From assembly GCA_025352265.1 (NCBI GenBank), contig JANXTS010000046.1, positions 1 to 64,000 on the forward strand: DNA of 64,000 bases. Reading direction: 5' to 3'. How positions within the stretch are numbered: the stretch's first letter is position 1; the number at the start of each line of letters is the position of its first letter. Both the position numbers and the translations under genes were made by a program. The notes beneath the pieces were generated by a model. It was given only the letters and a program-made list of their open reading frames with translations, was not told the DNA's origin and did not search any database. Of this stretch, positions 45,931-52,663 are shown one piece after another. Source of the DNA: Variovorax sp. Lineage in GTDB: Bacteria > Pseudomonadota > Gammaproteobacteria > Burkholderiales > Burkholderiaceae_C.

Positions 45931-48045
45931 CTAGAAAGTCCACTTAGCGCTGACTCGCGCACTGCGCGGGTCCATCGGATGCACATGCCGATCGGCAACA
46001 CCTGCGCCGCACGACCCGCTTACCACTGCGCCCGATGTGCAGGACGCGTACAAGTACTCGATGTCGTTTCCCTTCTTGCCTGCAATATTGAACACGTCCA
46101 GCCCCAGGGTCAGGTGCTTGCTCATCACATAGCGAGTGCCGAAGTTGAGCAGTGTGTTGGAGCGCGACCGCACCGTGTCGAGCGTATCGAGTGCGCGCGG
46201 CCCGAGGTAGCGCAGCCAGAGCGATGCGGTCCACGGCCCATCGATGTAGGTGACGCCCGTCGCCAGCACGCGCTCCACCGCGTTGTCGACATAGTTACCC
46301 TCGCCTACTGGTGCGATTCCTTTGAACCGGGCGCGTGACAGGGCCGCGTCGACCTGGAAACGGAAGGCGCTGTTGAGCCTCCATTTCAGCGTTGCCTCGA
46401 TGCCGCGCCGGCTGCTCGCCCTGCCCGGCTCGGTCGAGCCCGCGTCGCCGACGTAGACCAGTTCCGAGTCGAGATCGAGCTTCCAGAGCGCCACGGTCGT
46501 CGTCAGGTCTTCGTTCGGCTGAAAGCGCCAACCAACCTCGGCGCCCTTCCCCTTGACCAGCGCCGGCACGCGGTCTGCAGCCTGCCCGGTCTGCGGATCG
46601 ACGCTGATCGCGGCGCCGCGCACATCGTTGCTGTGAAAGCCGACGCCTGCGTTCAGATAGAACTCGTGCTCCGGAGTCAGCGTGAAGATCAGCCCCGTCT
46701 TAGGGCTGGCGAGCGAGTCGTGTCCCTTGCCGCTGTTGAGCGGCCCGTAGACCGGCTCGCGTCCGTGCACGTTGTAATGCAGCGCGTCCCCGCGCAAGCC
46801 CACGTAGCCGCGCCAGCGGTCGCTGAGGTACGCCAGCTGCTGCGCGTACACGGAAAACAGATCCTCGGATACCTTGTCGTCGCGCACCGTAGACAGCCGC
46901 TGTCGCGCTTCGGTGTTGTAGAGCCCGACCTCGCCGATGCGGTCGCTGCGCCACTGGGCGCCAAAGGTCAGCACGCCATCGAGTGCGCCGATCTTGTTGG
47001 GCATCACGTGCGAGGCTTGCGCGCCGAAGATGTTGCGCCGGTCGGTCTGCTCGAACTGGTCGCCATTGACCGGATTGTTCAGAAAGTAGGTGAAGTCGGA
47101 GAACAGATTAAAGCGGTAGGCAATCGCATAAGCGCTGACGTTGGTCTCACCTGCGGCGGTCTTGTTGAACCACTTGCCCGACAGGCTGACGCGCTGGGTC
47201 TCGCCGCGATCGGTCGGGTTGAGCGAGCCGAAGCGCGGCAGCTCGCCGCTATCGATGAGCCGTTGCGGCACCTGGTCGGTCGAGGTCCAGCGGCTCTTGT
47301 AGGCCATGCCGGTAATGCTGAAGCCTTGCGTCGGCGAGCCCTGCGAGTAGCGCAGGACGGCGTTGGTCTTCTTGAGGTTCTCCGGCACGTCCCACGGACC
47401 GTCGTTGCCGACCAGCTCGACGGCGCCCAGCCAGGTTTGGTCGCCCTCCGTGCGCGAGCCGGCGGCCAGCAGGCGCTTGTAGTTATTGGAGCCGTACGTG
47501 ACCTCGGCGAACGGTGCATCGAGTGCGCTGAAGTAGTCGAGCGACGCACTGCCTGCGAGAGAAAAGTCGCCGCCTTCGGCAAAGTAAGGTCCCTTGCGGT
47601 ACTTCACGCCAGACACCAGCTCGGGGATGAGGAAGTTGAGATCGGCGTATCCCTGGCCGTGACCATGCGTGGGCATGTTGACTGGCATGCCATCCACGCT
47701 GACTGCGAAGTCGGTGCCGTGGTCGAGGTTGAATCCGCGCAGGAAATACTGGTTGGCTTTGCCGTCGCCCGAGTGCTGCGTTGCCACCACGCCCGGCACC
47801 GCCTCGACAATGTCGCCGGGGCGCAACTTGGGACGCGCCCGGAACACCTCGCGCTCGGCCGCGCCTTCGCTGGCGCTGTCGGCTGCGCCGATGGTGGCGT
47901 CGCGTGGGCCGCGGACTTCTATCTCTGGCAGGTGGCTGCTGTCTTGCGCCATCGCGGCACCGCCCAGCAACGACAGTGTGCCGAGCGTGAAGCTGAACGC
48001 ATGGGAACGGGAACGGGCGTGCATGAGTGTTCGGATTCGAGCCAT
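45931..48045 (-). CDS. TonB-dependent outer-membrane receptor
   Basis: 704 residues. Signal peptide (FSFTLGTLSLLGGAAMA, cleavage before QDSSH), a TonB box-like LPEIEVRG, a plug domain (GDIVEAVPGVVATQHSGDGKANQYFLRGFNLDHGTDFAVSVDGMPVN) and a 22-strand barrel ending VSAKWTF with the terminal Phe needed for insertion. GAGGAG lies before ATG 48045. These receptors take up metal chelates, cobalamin or sugars using energy from TonB. The gene upstream encodes a membrane protein with a His-rich stretch, which hints at a metal-related ligand. Confidence 0.9.
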   Translation of the reverse strand: MARIRTLMHARSRSHAFSFTLGTLSLLGGAAMAQDSSHLPEIEVRGPRDATIGAADSASEGAAEREVFRARPKLRPGDIVEAVPGVVATQHSGDGKANQYFLRGFNLDHGTDFAVSVDGMPVNMPTHGHGQGYADLNFLIPELVSGVKYRKGPYFAEGGDFSLAGSASLDYFSALDAPFAEVTYGSNNYKRLLAAGSRTEGDQTWLGAVELVGNDGPWDVPENLKKTNAVLRYSQGSPTQGFSITGMAYKSRWTSTDQVPQRLIDSGELPRFGSLNPTDRGETQRVSLSGKWFNKTAAGETNVSAYAIAYRFNLFSDFTYFLNNPVNGDQFEQTDRRNIFGAQASHVMPNKIGALDGVLTFGAQWRSDRIGEVGLYNTEARQRLSTVRDDKVSEDLFSVYAQQLAYLSDRWRGYVGLRGDALHYNVHGREPVYGPLNSGKGHDSLASPKTGLIFTLTPEHEFYLNAGVGFHSNDVRGAAISVDPQTGQAADRVPALVKGKGAEVGWRFQPNEDLTTTVALWKLDLDSELVYVGDAGSTEPGRASSRRGIEATLKWRLNSAFRFQVDAALSRARFKGIAPVGEGNYVDNAVERVLATGVTYIDGPWTASLWLRYLGPRALDTLDTVRSRSNTLLNFGTRYVMSKHLTLGLDVFNIAGKKGNDIEYLYASCTSGAVVSGSCGAGVADRHVHPMDPRSARVSAKWTF

Positions 48046-48195
48046 ACGAATCTCCTCTTGTTTTGTTTGTGGGTTGCCATCGCAGTGCGCGTGGCGCTGC
48101 GCAGAGCCCCGCGACGCGGGTCGCGAGCTGCTGCGAGATCGCTTGCTCTAACGGCGGTGCCGCGCTCGGCGGGCCGCTCGACTGTCTTCAGTCGT

Positions 48196-48768
48196 TCAGG
48201 TCGACGAAGCCTGCGGTGGCCGCTCGATGCGCCACGGGTCGGAGTTGCCCGGTGCAGCCGACTTTGGGGTTCTCCACGCCTTGCCGAATGCTTCGGAAGG
48301 CGGAGGTAATTCGGTGACATTGCCGGCCGCCATGAAAAGGAACGACGCACCGGCCTGCGCCGCGTCCGTCGAGAGACCACCGTCGGCAAAGTCCGAAGCG
48401 TCTTCCTGGATCACGCTCGCATCGCCGAGTTGATGATGGTGCCGAAGGCCGAGTGCGTGGGCATGCTCATGGGCATCGGCTCGGGAGTGGCCGTGCAAAT
48501 CGCCATACTGCGCGCGCCGGAAGTCGCGCCAGCCGCCCATCGAATCGTGCGGATCGGTTGCAACGATGCGCTCGGTCACCTCAGCTCGGTGCGTGTGCCG
48601 CGCGCCCAGCATAGAGATGACCGCAGCCGACACTGCCTGCAACGGCAAACTCACTGCCAGGATCGCGACGATCAGCCACTGCACGAGCCAAAACGCACCG
48701 CCCAGCGCCGGCACCCCAGGGGGGTGAGTTGGCAACGCATGGCGAAGGCTAGCTTGCAGAGTTGGCAT
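48196..48768 (-). CDS. Membrane protein with His-rich stretch, unknown function
   Basis: 190 residues. One strong membrane segment at ~26-50 (FWLVQWLIVAILAVSLPLQAVSAAVI) is followed by a soluble part with many His, densest at residues 92-112 (HGHSRADAHEHAHALGLRHHH). I do not recognise the family; in other bacteria similar His-rich proteins sit beside metal-uptake or efflux genes. It is on the same strand as the TonB receptor, 150 bases before its start, so they may be co-regulated. Metal binding is inferred from composition alone. Confidence 0.7.
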   Translation of the reverse strand: MPTLQASLRHALPTHPPGVPALGGAFWLVQWLIVAILAVSLPLQAVSAAVISMLGARHTHRAEVTERIVATDPHDSMGGWRDFRRAQYGDLHGHSRADAHEHAHALGLRHHHQLGDASVIQEDASDFADGGLSTDAAQAGASFLFMAAGNVTELPPPSEAFGKAWRTPKSAAPGNSDPWRIERPPQASST

Positions 48769-48936
48769 GGAGCGGCGGGAACGATTTGGATCCAGAGTAC
48801 ATACGCGGGAACCATGCCACCGGATTCAAAGGCCGGTAACGCGGAGTCAGGGCGGGCCTTCGATGCTTCGGGGTCCGCAACCAGACTCCACGACCATGAA
48901 GTTCGCCTTGTCGGTGCTGGTCTTAAGAGCAGTCAT

Positions 48937-49719
48937 TCATTCGTGCCGCCAGACCTTTACGGACGACACCACAAGTATCAGCACGAGGAGCGGTAGCAAG
49001 ACAGTATCGGGGACGATGCCGAGGAGTTGACCACCAATGGCCGTGCCGACGATGGAGCCAACCGCGAGCAACAGCACGAAGCGCCGATTTAAACGAATGA
49101 CGTCGAACGCTTGGTGACGGCTGTATCGGAAAAAAGCGACGAGCATCGTGGGCAGGCTAACCGCCAGCGACATGCTTCCCGCAAGCTTGATGTCAAGGCC
49201 GAAAAGGATGACGAGGGTCGGGATAAGCAACTCGCCCCCAGCCACTCCCATGAGTGCTGCGACGACGCCGATGCCGAACCCCACCACCACCCCTGCGACC
49301 ATTTGCGCAGTGCCTTCAAGCAGTGGCTTGCTGCCTGCCGCGCCATGTCCAAGCACCAACACGCCGGCGATTAAGACAAGCATGACGGCAAGAGTCTGGT
49401 AAAGCGTGCGGCTCTTCATTCGAGTTGCCCACGATGCCCCGAACCATGCCCCGAGCATGCTGCCCGCAAGGAGATTGACCGCGATAGTCCAGTGCTGCGC
49501 GACCTCTTCTACCGGAACGACCCTACTACGGAACACGAGAGCGCTGGCAACAACTACCAGGCTCGTTGCCTTGTTAAGCACAACTGACTGGAGTGCGGCG
49601 AACCCGAAAAGACCAATGAGCAGCGGCAAACGGAACTCTGCACCGCCAAGGCCGATAAGACCGCCCAGCGTCCCCACGGCGGCACCAGCACACAGCGTGA
49701 CAAACGCGCTTCTACTCAT
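48937..49719 (-). CDS. Sulfite exporter TauE/SafE family (TSUP) protein
   Basis: 260 residues with about eight membrane helices. The N-terminal GAAVGTLGGLIGLGGAEFRLPLLI and mid-protein GIGVVAALMGVAGGELLIPTLVI repeats are the paired TSUP signatures. Members export sulfite, sulfoacetate or other organic anions. Start ATG 49719 (MSRSAF) fits the first helix; ATG 49746 and 49779 are in frame upstream. No sulfur-metabolism gene is adjacent. Confidence 0.87.
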   Translation of the reverse strand: MSRSAFVTLCAGAAVGTLGGLIGLGGAEFRLPLLIGLFGFAALQSVVLNKATSLVVVASALVFRSRVVPVEEVAQHWTIAVNLLAGSMLGAWFGASWATRMKSRTLYQTLAVMLVLIAGVLVLGHGAAGSKPLLEGTAQMVAGVVVGFGIGVVAALMGVAGGELLIPTLVILFGLDIKLAGSMSLAVSLPTMLVAFFRYSRHQAFDVIRLNRRFVLLLAVGSIVGTAIGGQLLGIVPDTVLLPLLVLILVVSSVKVWRHE

Positions 49720-49835
49720 CGATTTTTCTTGCAAGCTAACTCCCATGTCCGCATCTGGCCCAGTTGCGGTATGCGGCATAAGGCTATCGTGCCGGATTCG
49801 CGCCTACCTGGCCCTCCCAGCCTCGCCGGGAACGA

Positions 49836-50753
49836 TCAAACCTTTGGCGGCTCCGTCTTGATCGGATGCCCCCCAAACTCATTTCGCATCGCAGCCAGCA
49901 GCTTGTCGGTGAACGAGTCGTCGTCGCGAGAGCGCAGCCGTTCGAGCAGCGACAGCGTGATGACCGGCGCAGCCACACCCAACTCGATTGCCTCGTTCAC
50001 GGTCCAACGTCCTTCACCCGAATCGGCGACGTAAGGGGCGATGCCGGCCATGGTCGGGTTCTTGCCGAGCGCGTCGGTCGTGAGGTCGAGCAGCCATGAG
50101 CGCACGACGCTGCCAGTGCGCCAGATCTCGCCGACCTGGTGCAGGTCGAGGGTGAAGTCGGTCTTGTGCTGCAGGATCGAAAAGCCTTCGGCGTACGCCT
50201 GCATCATTCCGTACTCGATGCCGTTGTGAACCATCTTGGTGAAGTGGCCCGAGCCGACCGGCCCGACACGGCCCCAACCCGCATCCTTGGCTGGCGCCAG
50301 CGTCTCGAAGATCGGGCGCAGCGCAGCGACCACCGCCTCGTCACCTCCGATCATCATGCTGTAGCCCTCTTGCAGACCCCACACGCCACCGCTGGTGCCG
50401 CAGTCGACATAGGCCAGTCCTTTGCCGGCGTACGCCTTCGCGCGGCGCAGCGTGTCTTTGTAATTGGAGTTGCCGCCATCGATGACGGTGTCGCCCGGTG
50501 TCAGCAGCCCGAGCAAGGCATCGACGGTGTCGTCGGTGATCTTGCCGGCGGGCACCATCAGCCACACGACGCGCGGTGTCTCTAGGCTCTGAACTAGTGA
50601 CGCGAGCGCATCGGCCGATGTCGCGCCTTTGCCTTCAAGTGCCGTGCGCGCCGCGGCATTCGGGTCGAAGCCGACGACCTGATGTCCACCGCGCAACAAG
50701 CGTTCCGCCATGTTGGCGCCCATGCGGCCGAGGCCGATCATTCCAAGCTTCAT
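49836..50753 (-). CDS. gnd: 6-phosphogluconate dehydrogenase, decarboxylating (short form)
   Basis: 305 residues, the short YqeC/GndA-like form that lacks the C-terminal helical extension of the E. coli enzyme. NAD(P)-binding GLGRMGANMAERL at the start, then VIDGGNSNYKDT, DCGTSGGVWGLQEGYSMMIGGD (substrate-binding) and KMVHNGIEYGMMQ with the catalytic Lys. It oxidises 6-phosphogluconate to ribulose 5-phosphate. GGAG lies 7 bases before ATG 50753. The GST gene is 23 bases upstream on the same strand and probably co-transcribed. Confidence 0.92.
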   Translation of the reverse strand: MKLGMIGLGRMGANMAERLLRGGHQVVGFDPNAAARTALEGKGATSADALASLVQSLETPRVVWLMVPAGKITDDTVDALLGLLTPGDTVIDGGNSNYKDTLRRAKAYAGKGLAYVDCGTSGGVWGLQEGYSMMIGGDEAVVAALRPIFETLAPAKDAGWGRVGPVGSGHFTKMVHNGIEYGMMQAYAEGFSILQHKTDFTLDLHQVGEIWRTGSVVRSWLLDLTTDALGKNPTMAGIAPYVADSGEGRWTVNEAIELGVAAPVITLSLLERLRSRDDDSFTDKLLAAMRNEFGGHPIKTEPPKV

Positions 50754-50776
50754 CGACGTACTCCGTTTCGTTTTGT

Positions 50777-51481
50777 TCAACCGCGCTTGGGGATGGCGAG
50801 CCCTGCGGCCACTGCCGGACGCGCGACGAAGGCTGCCAGCACGCGCGCCACGTTCGGGAAATCGCTGAAGCCGACCAGTTCGCCTGCCTCGTAGAAACCG
50901 ACCAGGTTGCGCACCCATGGAAACGTCGCGATGTCGGCAATGGAGTAGGCATCGCCCAGAATCCAGGCGCGGCCGGCGAGGCGCTTCTCAAGCACGCCGA
51001 GCAGGCGCTTCGACTCAGCGACATAGCGATCGCGCGGGCGCTTGTCTTCATAGTCCTTGCCGGCGAACTTGTTGAAAAAGCCGAGCTGTCCGAACATTGG
51101 TCCGATGCCACCCATCTGGAACATCAGCCACTCGATGGCTTCGTAGCGGCCGGCCGCATCTTGCGGAATCAACTTGCCGGTCTTCTCTGCAAGGTAGATG
51201 AGGATGGCGCCGGATTCGAACAGGCCGAATGCTTTGCCGCCCGGTCCATCGGGATCGAGGATCGCCGGGATCTTGTTATTGGGGTTGAGCGACAAAAACT
51301 CGGGCGACATCTGGTCGTTGGTCTCGAAGCTGACGAGATGCGGCTCGTAAGGCAGGCCAATCTCCTCCAGCATGATCGCCACCTTGACCCCGTTGGGCGT
51401 GGGCAGCGAATAGAGCTGAAGGCGGTCGGGGTGCGCGGCAGGCCACTTCTGGGTAATCGGGAAAGTTAAAAGATCGGTCAT
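50777..51481 (-). CDS. Glutathione S-transferase family protein (YfcG/Ure2p-like)
   Basis: 234 residues. The thioredoxin-like N-terminal domain (LQLYSLPTPNGVKVAIMLEEIGLPYEPHLV, NPNNKIPAILDPDG, FGLFESGAILIYLAEKTG) uses Asn rather than Cys/Tyr at the active position (TPNGVK), typical of the YfcG/YghU nu-class group with disulfide-bond reductase activity. The C-terminal helical domain ends FPNVARVLAAFVARPAV. It precedes gnd in a likely two-gene operon. Confidence 0.88.
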   Translation of the reverse strand: MTDLLTFPITQKWPAAHPDRLQLYSLPTPNGVKVAIMLEEIGLPYEPHLVSFETNDQMSPEFLSLNPNNKIPAILDPDGPGGKAFGLFESGAILIYLAEKTGKLIPQDAAGRYEAIEWLMFQMGGIGPMFGQLGFFNKFAGKDYEDKRPRDRYVAESKRLLGVLEKRLAGRAWILGDAYSIADIATFPWVRNLVGFYEAGELVGFSDFPNVARVLAAFVARPAVAAGLAIPKRG

Positions 51482-51952
51482 GTGCGGACGGCTTTGAAAG
51501 ATGAGATGACCACCAGTATCCCTGCGATGCGCCAGTTCCGATCGATGTACTTTTCGCGTATCTGCATGCCCATCCCCGCTGGGGTTCGGCAGCGCGATGA
51601 CCTACTTTAAAAACCGGTTGACGCTCCTACTGCTGCGCTGCAACAATACGCGATCTTAATTTTTTGAGCTCTTTGCGTGGACAGTGCCTTAAGTCGAAGC
51701 GATAGAAAACGTGCCTCTGTGGGTGCGGCGCTCTTGGCCCTCTAACGCAAGTTCTTTGCGCTGCGGGGGCTCCTCGCCGCAGCAGTGAATCACGCCGACC
51801 GGTGTGAGTTCTGAATCTCCACACGGCATCTTGCGATCGTCAACCCCACCTTGACGTCGCCCTATCCCAAGCTTTGCTGTTCGCCGCTTCGGCCGTACCG
51901 GTCGTTTTGCGGCGGATTGCAGATTCGACTGCAGTCCTGTTTCAGGCGATCG
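51482..51952. other. Upstream part of the mgtA leader/intergenic region, no gene seen
   Basis: This stretch separates the GST operon from the magnesium operon. Small open frames exist but lack ribosome-binding sites. It should hold the promoters for both directions; I cannot assign a convincing -35/-10 pair. An AT-rich patch with a T-run near 51655 is the only compositional feature. Confidence 0.4.
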
Positions 51953-51973
51953 GCTCCTTCAAAGCAAAGGAGC
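51953..51973 (+). promoter_or_regulatory. Hairpin that would mask a ribosome-binding site in the mgtA leader
   Basis: GCTCCTT (51953-51959) pairs perfectly with AAGGAGC (51967-51973), loop of seven. The right arm contains the strong Shine-Dalgarno AAGGAG of a GTG start at 51980. In RNA form this would regulate entry to the 22-codon ORF. Confidence 0.4.
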
Positions 51974-51979
51974 TCCCGT

Positions 51980-52048
51980 GTGTCCTTCGAAGATTCCAAA
52001 CGCCTCGACCGCAATGCCGACAAATGGTGCAGTGGCAGCGGCAAATAG
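51980..52048 (+). CDS. Possible 22-residue upstream ORF in the mgtA leader
   Basis: GTG 51980 follows AAAGGAG at 51966-51972 with seven bases between, and the frame runs 22 codons (VSFEDSKRLDRNADKWCSGSGK) to TAG 52048. A second GTG at 51978 starts a 60-codon frame with tighter spacing, so either or neither may be used. The strong ribosome-binding site in a long leader is the only support. No family is recognised. Confidence 0.25.
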   Translation: MSFEDSKRLDRNADKWCSGSGK

Positions 52049-52198
52049 CGACGGCCGATGGGTCGCACTCAAGGCCGACTCCTATGCGAGTCTGTGGTCC
52101 AGTCGACGCGTGCGCGCTGCTCATTTGGCCCTGAACGCGGCTGTCGTTCAGCGGCGCTGAACTGTTCGCTTAACTTTCGACGTTCCGGAGATCGCCCC

Positions 52199-52294
52199 AT
52201 GGACCCCGCCCCCAGTCTGCGCTTCGGCGCGACCACTTCATTCGATCTGATGCCCCTGTACTCGGCGTCGCCCAAGGATTTTCTCAACGCATGA
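52199..52294 (+). CDS. Candidate regulatory leader peptide upstream of the mgtA operon
   Basis: A 31-codon ORF with GGAG at 52187-52190, eight bases before ATG 52199, ending TGA 52294. The peptide begins MDPAPSLRFG and contains further prolines (MPLY, ASPKD). In Salmonella, the mgtA leader peptide MgtL has acidic-proline pairs near its start; low magnesium destabilises ribosomes there and opens mgtA transcription. This ORF has an Asp-Pro start and a stem-loop from six bases after its stop, so an analogous sensor is plausible. No sequence similarity to MgtL is claimed beyond the Asp-Pro feature. Confidence 0.5.
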   Translation: MDPAPSLRFGATTSFDLMPLYSASPKDFLNA

Positions 52295-52299
52295 CCGCC

Positions 52300-52340
52300 T
52301 GAGGAGTTGGGCACCGCGTGCGCTTAAACGAGACTCCTCA
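52300..52340 (+). promoter_or_regulatory. Stem-loop covering the start of the mgtA-coupled ORF
   Basis: TGAGGAGT (52300-52307) pairs perfectly with ACTCCTCA (52333-52340). The right arm ends on the A of ATG 52340, so the stem would block initiation of the 107-residue ORF. A small inner hairpin, GCAC-CGC-GTGC, lies in the loop. The left arm begins six bases after the leader-peptide stop, so a ribosome finishing or stalling on the leader would affect folding. Confidence 0.5.
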
Positions 52341-52663
52341 TGACCCGCGAAGATTTCAAAACCCATCTGCGTTCTGCCCTTGTCGAACGCCGCCCCGTTG
52401 TCTTGCGACACCTGCTGCATCTTCACGGTGCGGCCACATTCGCCGATGGGCTTGCCGCGTGGTCCCCACGTCTGGTTGCCGACGCGCTTTCGCTATTGCT
52501 TGAAACGCAGCGTATGGCCGTAATGCGGCATCTCCCCTTTGCGTTGCGCAAGCACGATTTGTGCATTCAGGTCGCGCTCCGCCACTCGTCAGGCGGTGTA
52601 GCGCCGCCATGCCTGCCTCCGGCTCGTTGGGTCACCTCGTCCACCGCCAGGAGCCTCCCATGA
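52340..52663 (+). CDS. Small protein coupled to mgtA, possibly MgtE-N-like
   Basis: 107 residues. The stop overlaps the mgtA start by ATGA, a strong sign of a real translated gene. Residues ~15-70 are helical with a repeating Leu-rich pattern (PVVLRHLLHLHGAATFADGLAAWSPRLVADALSLLLETQRMAVMRHLP) that weakly recalls the superhelical N-domain of MgtE, which senses Mg2+. The C-terminal ~30 residues (Pro/Ser/Arg-rich) look like read-through into the mgtA ribosome-binding region. It has no clear Shine-Dalgarno; its start is in a predicted stem. Function is unknown. Confidence 0.55.
   Translation: MTREDFKTHLRSALVERRPVVLRHLLHLHGAATFADGLAAWSPRLVADALSLLLETQRMAVMRHLPFALRKHDLCIQVALRHSSGGVAPPCLPPARWVTSSTARSLP

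Noticed and set aside
46633..48309. 558-codon open frame on the plus strand
   Set aside because: Antisense to the TonB receptor, which has a signal peptide, plug and barrel; no motif in the antisense reading.
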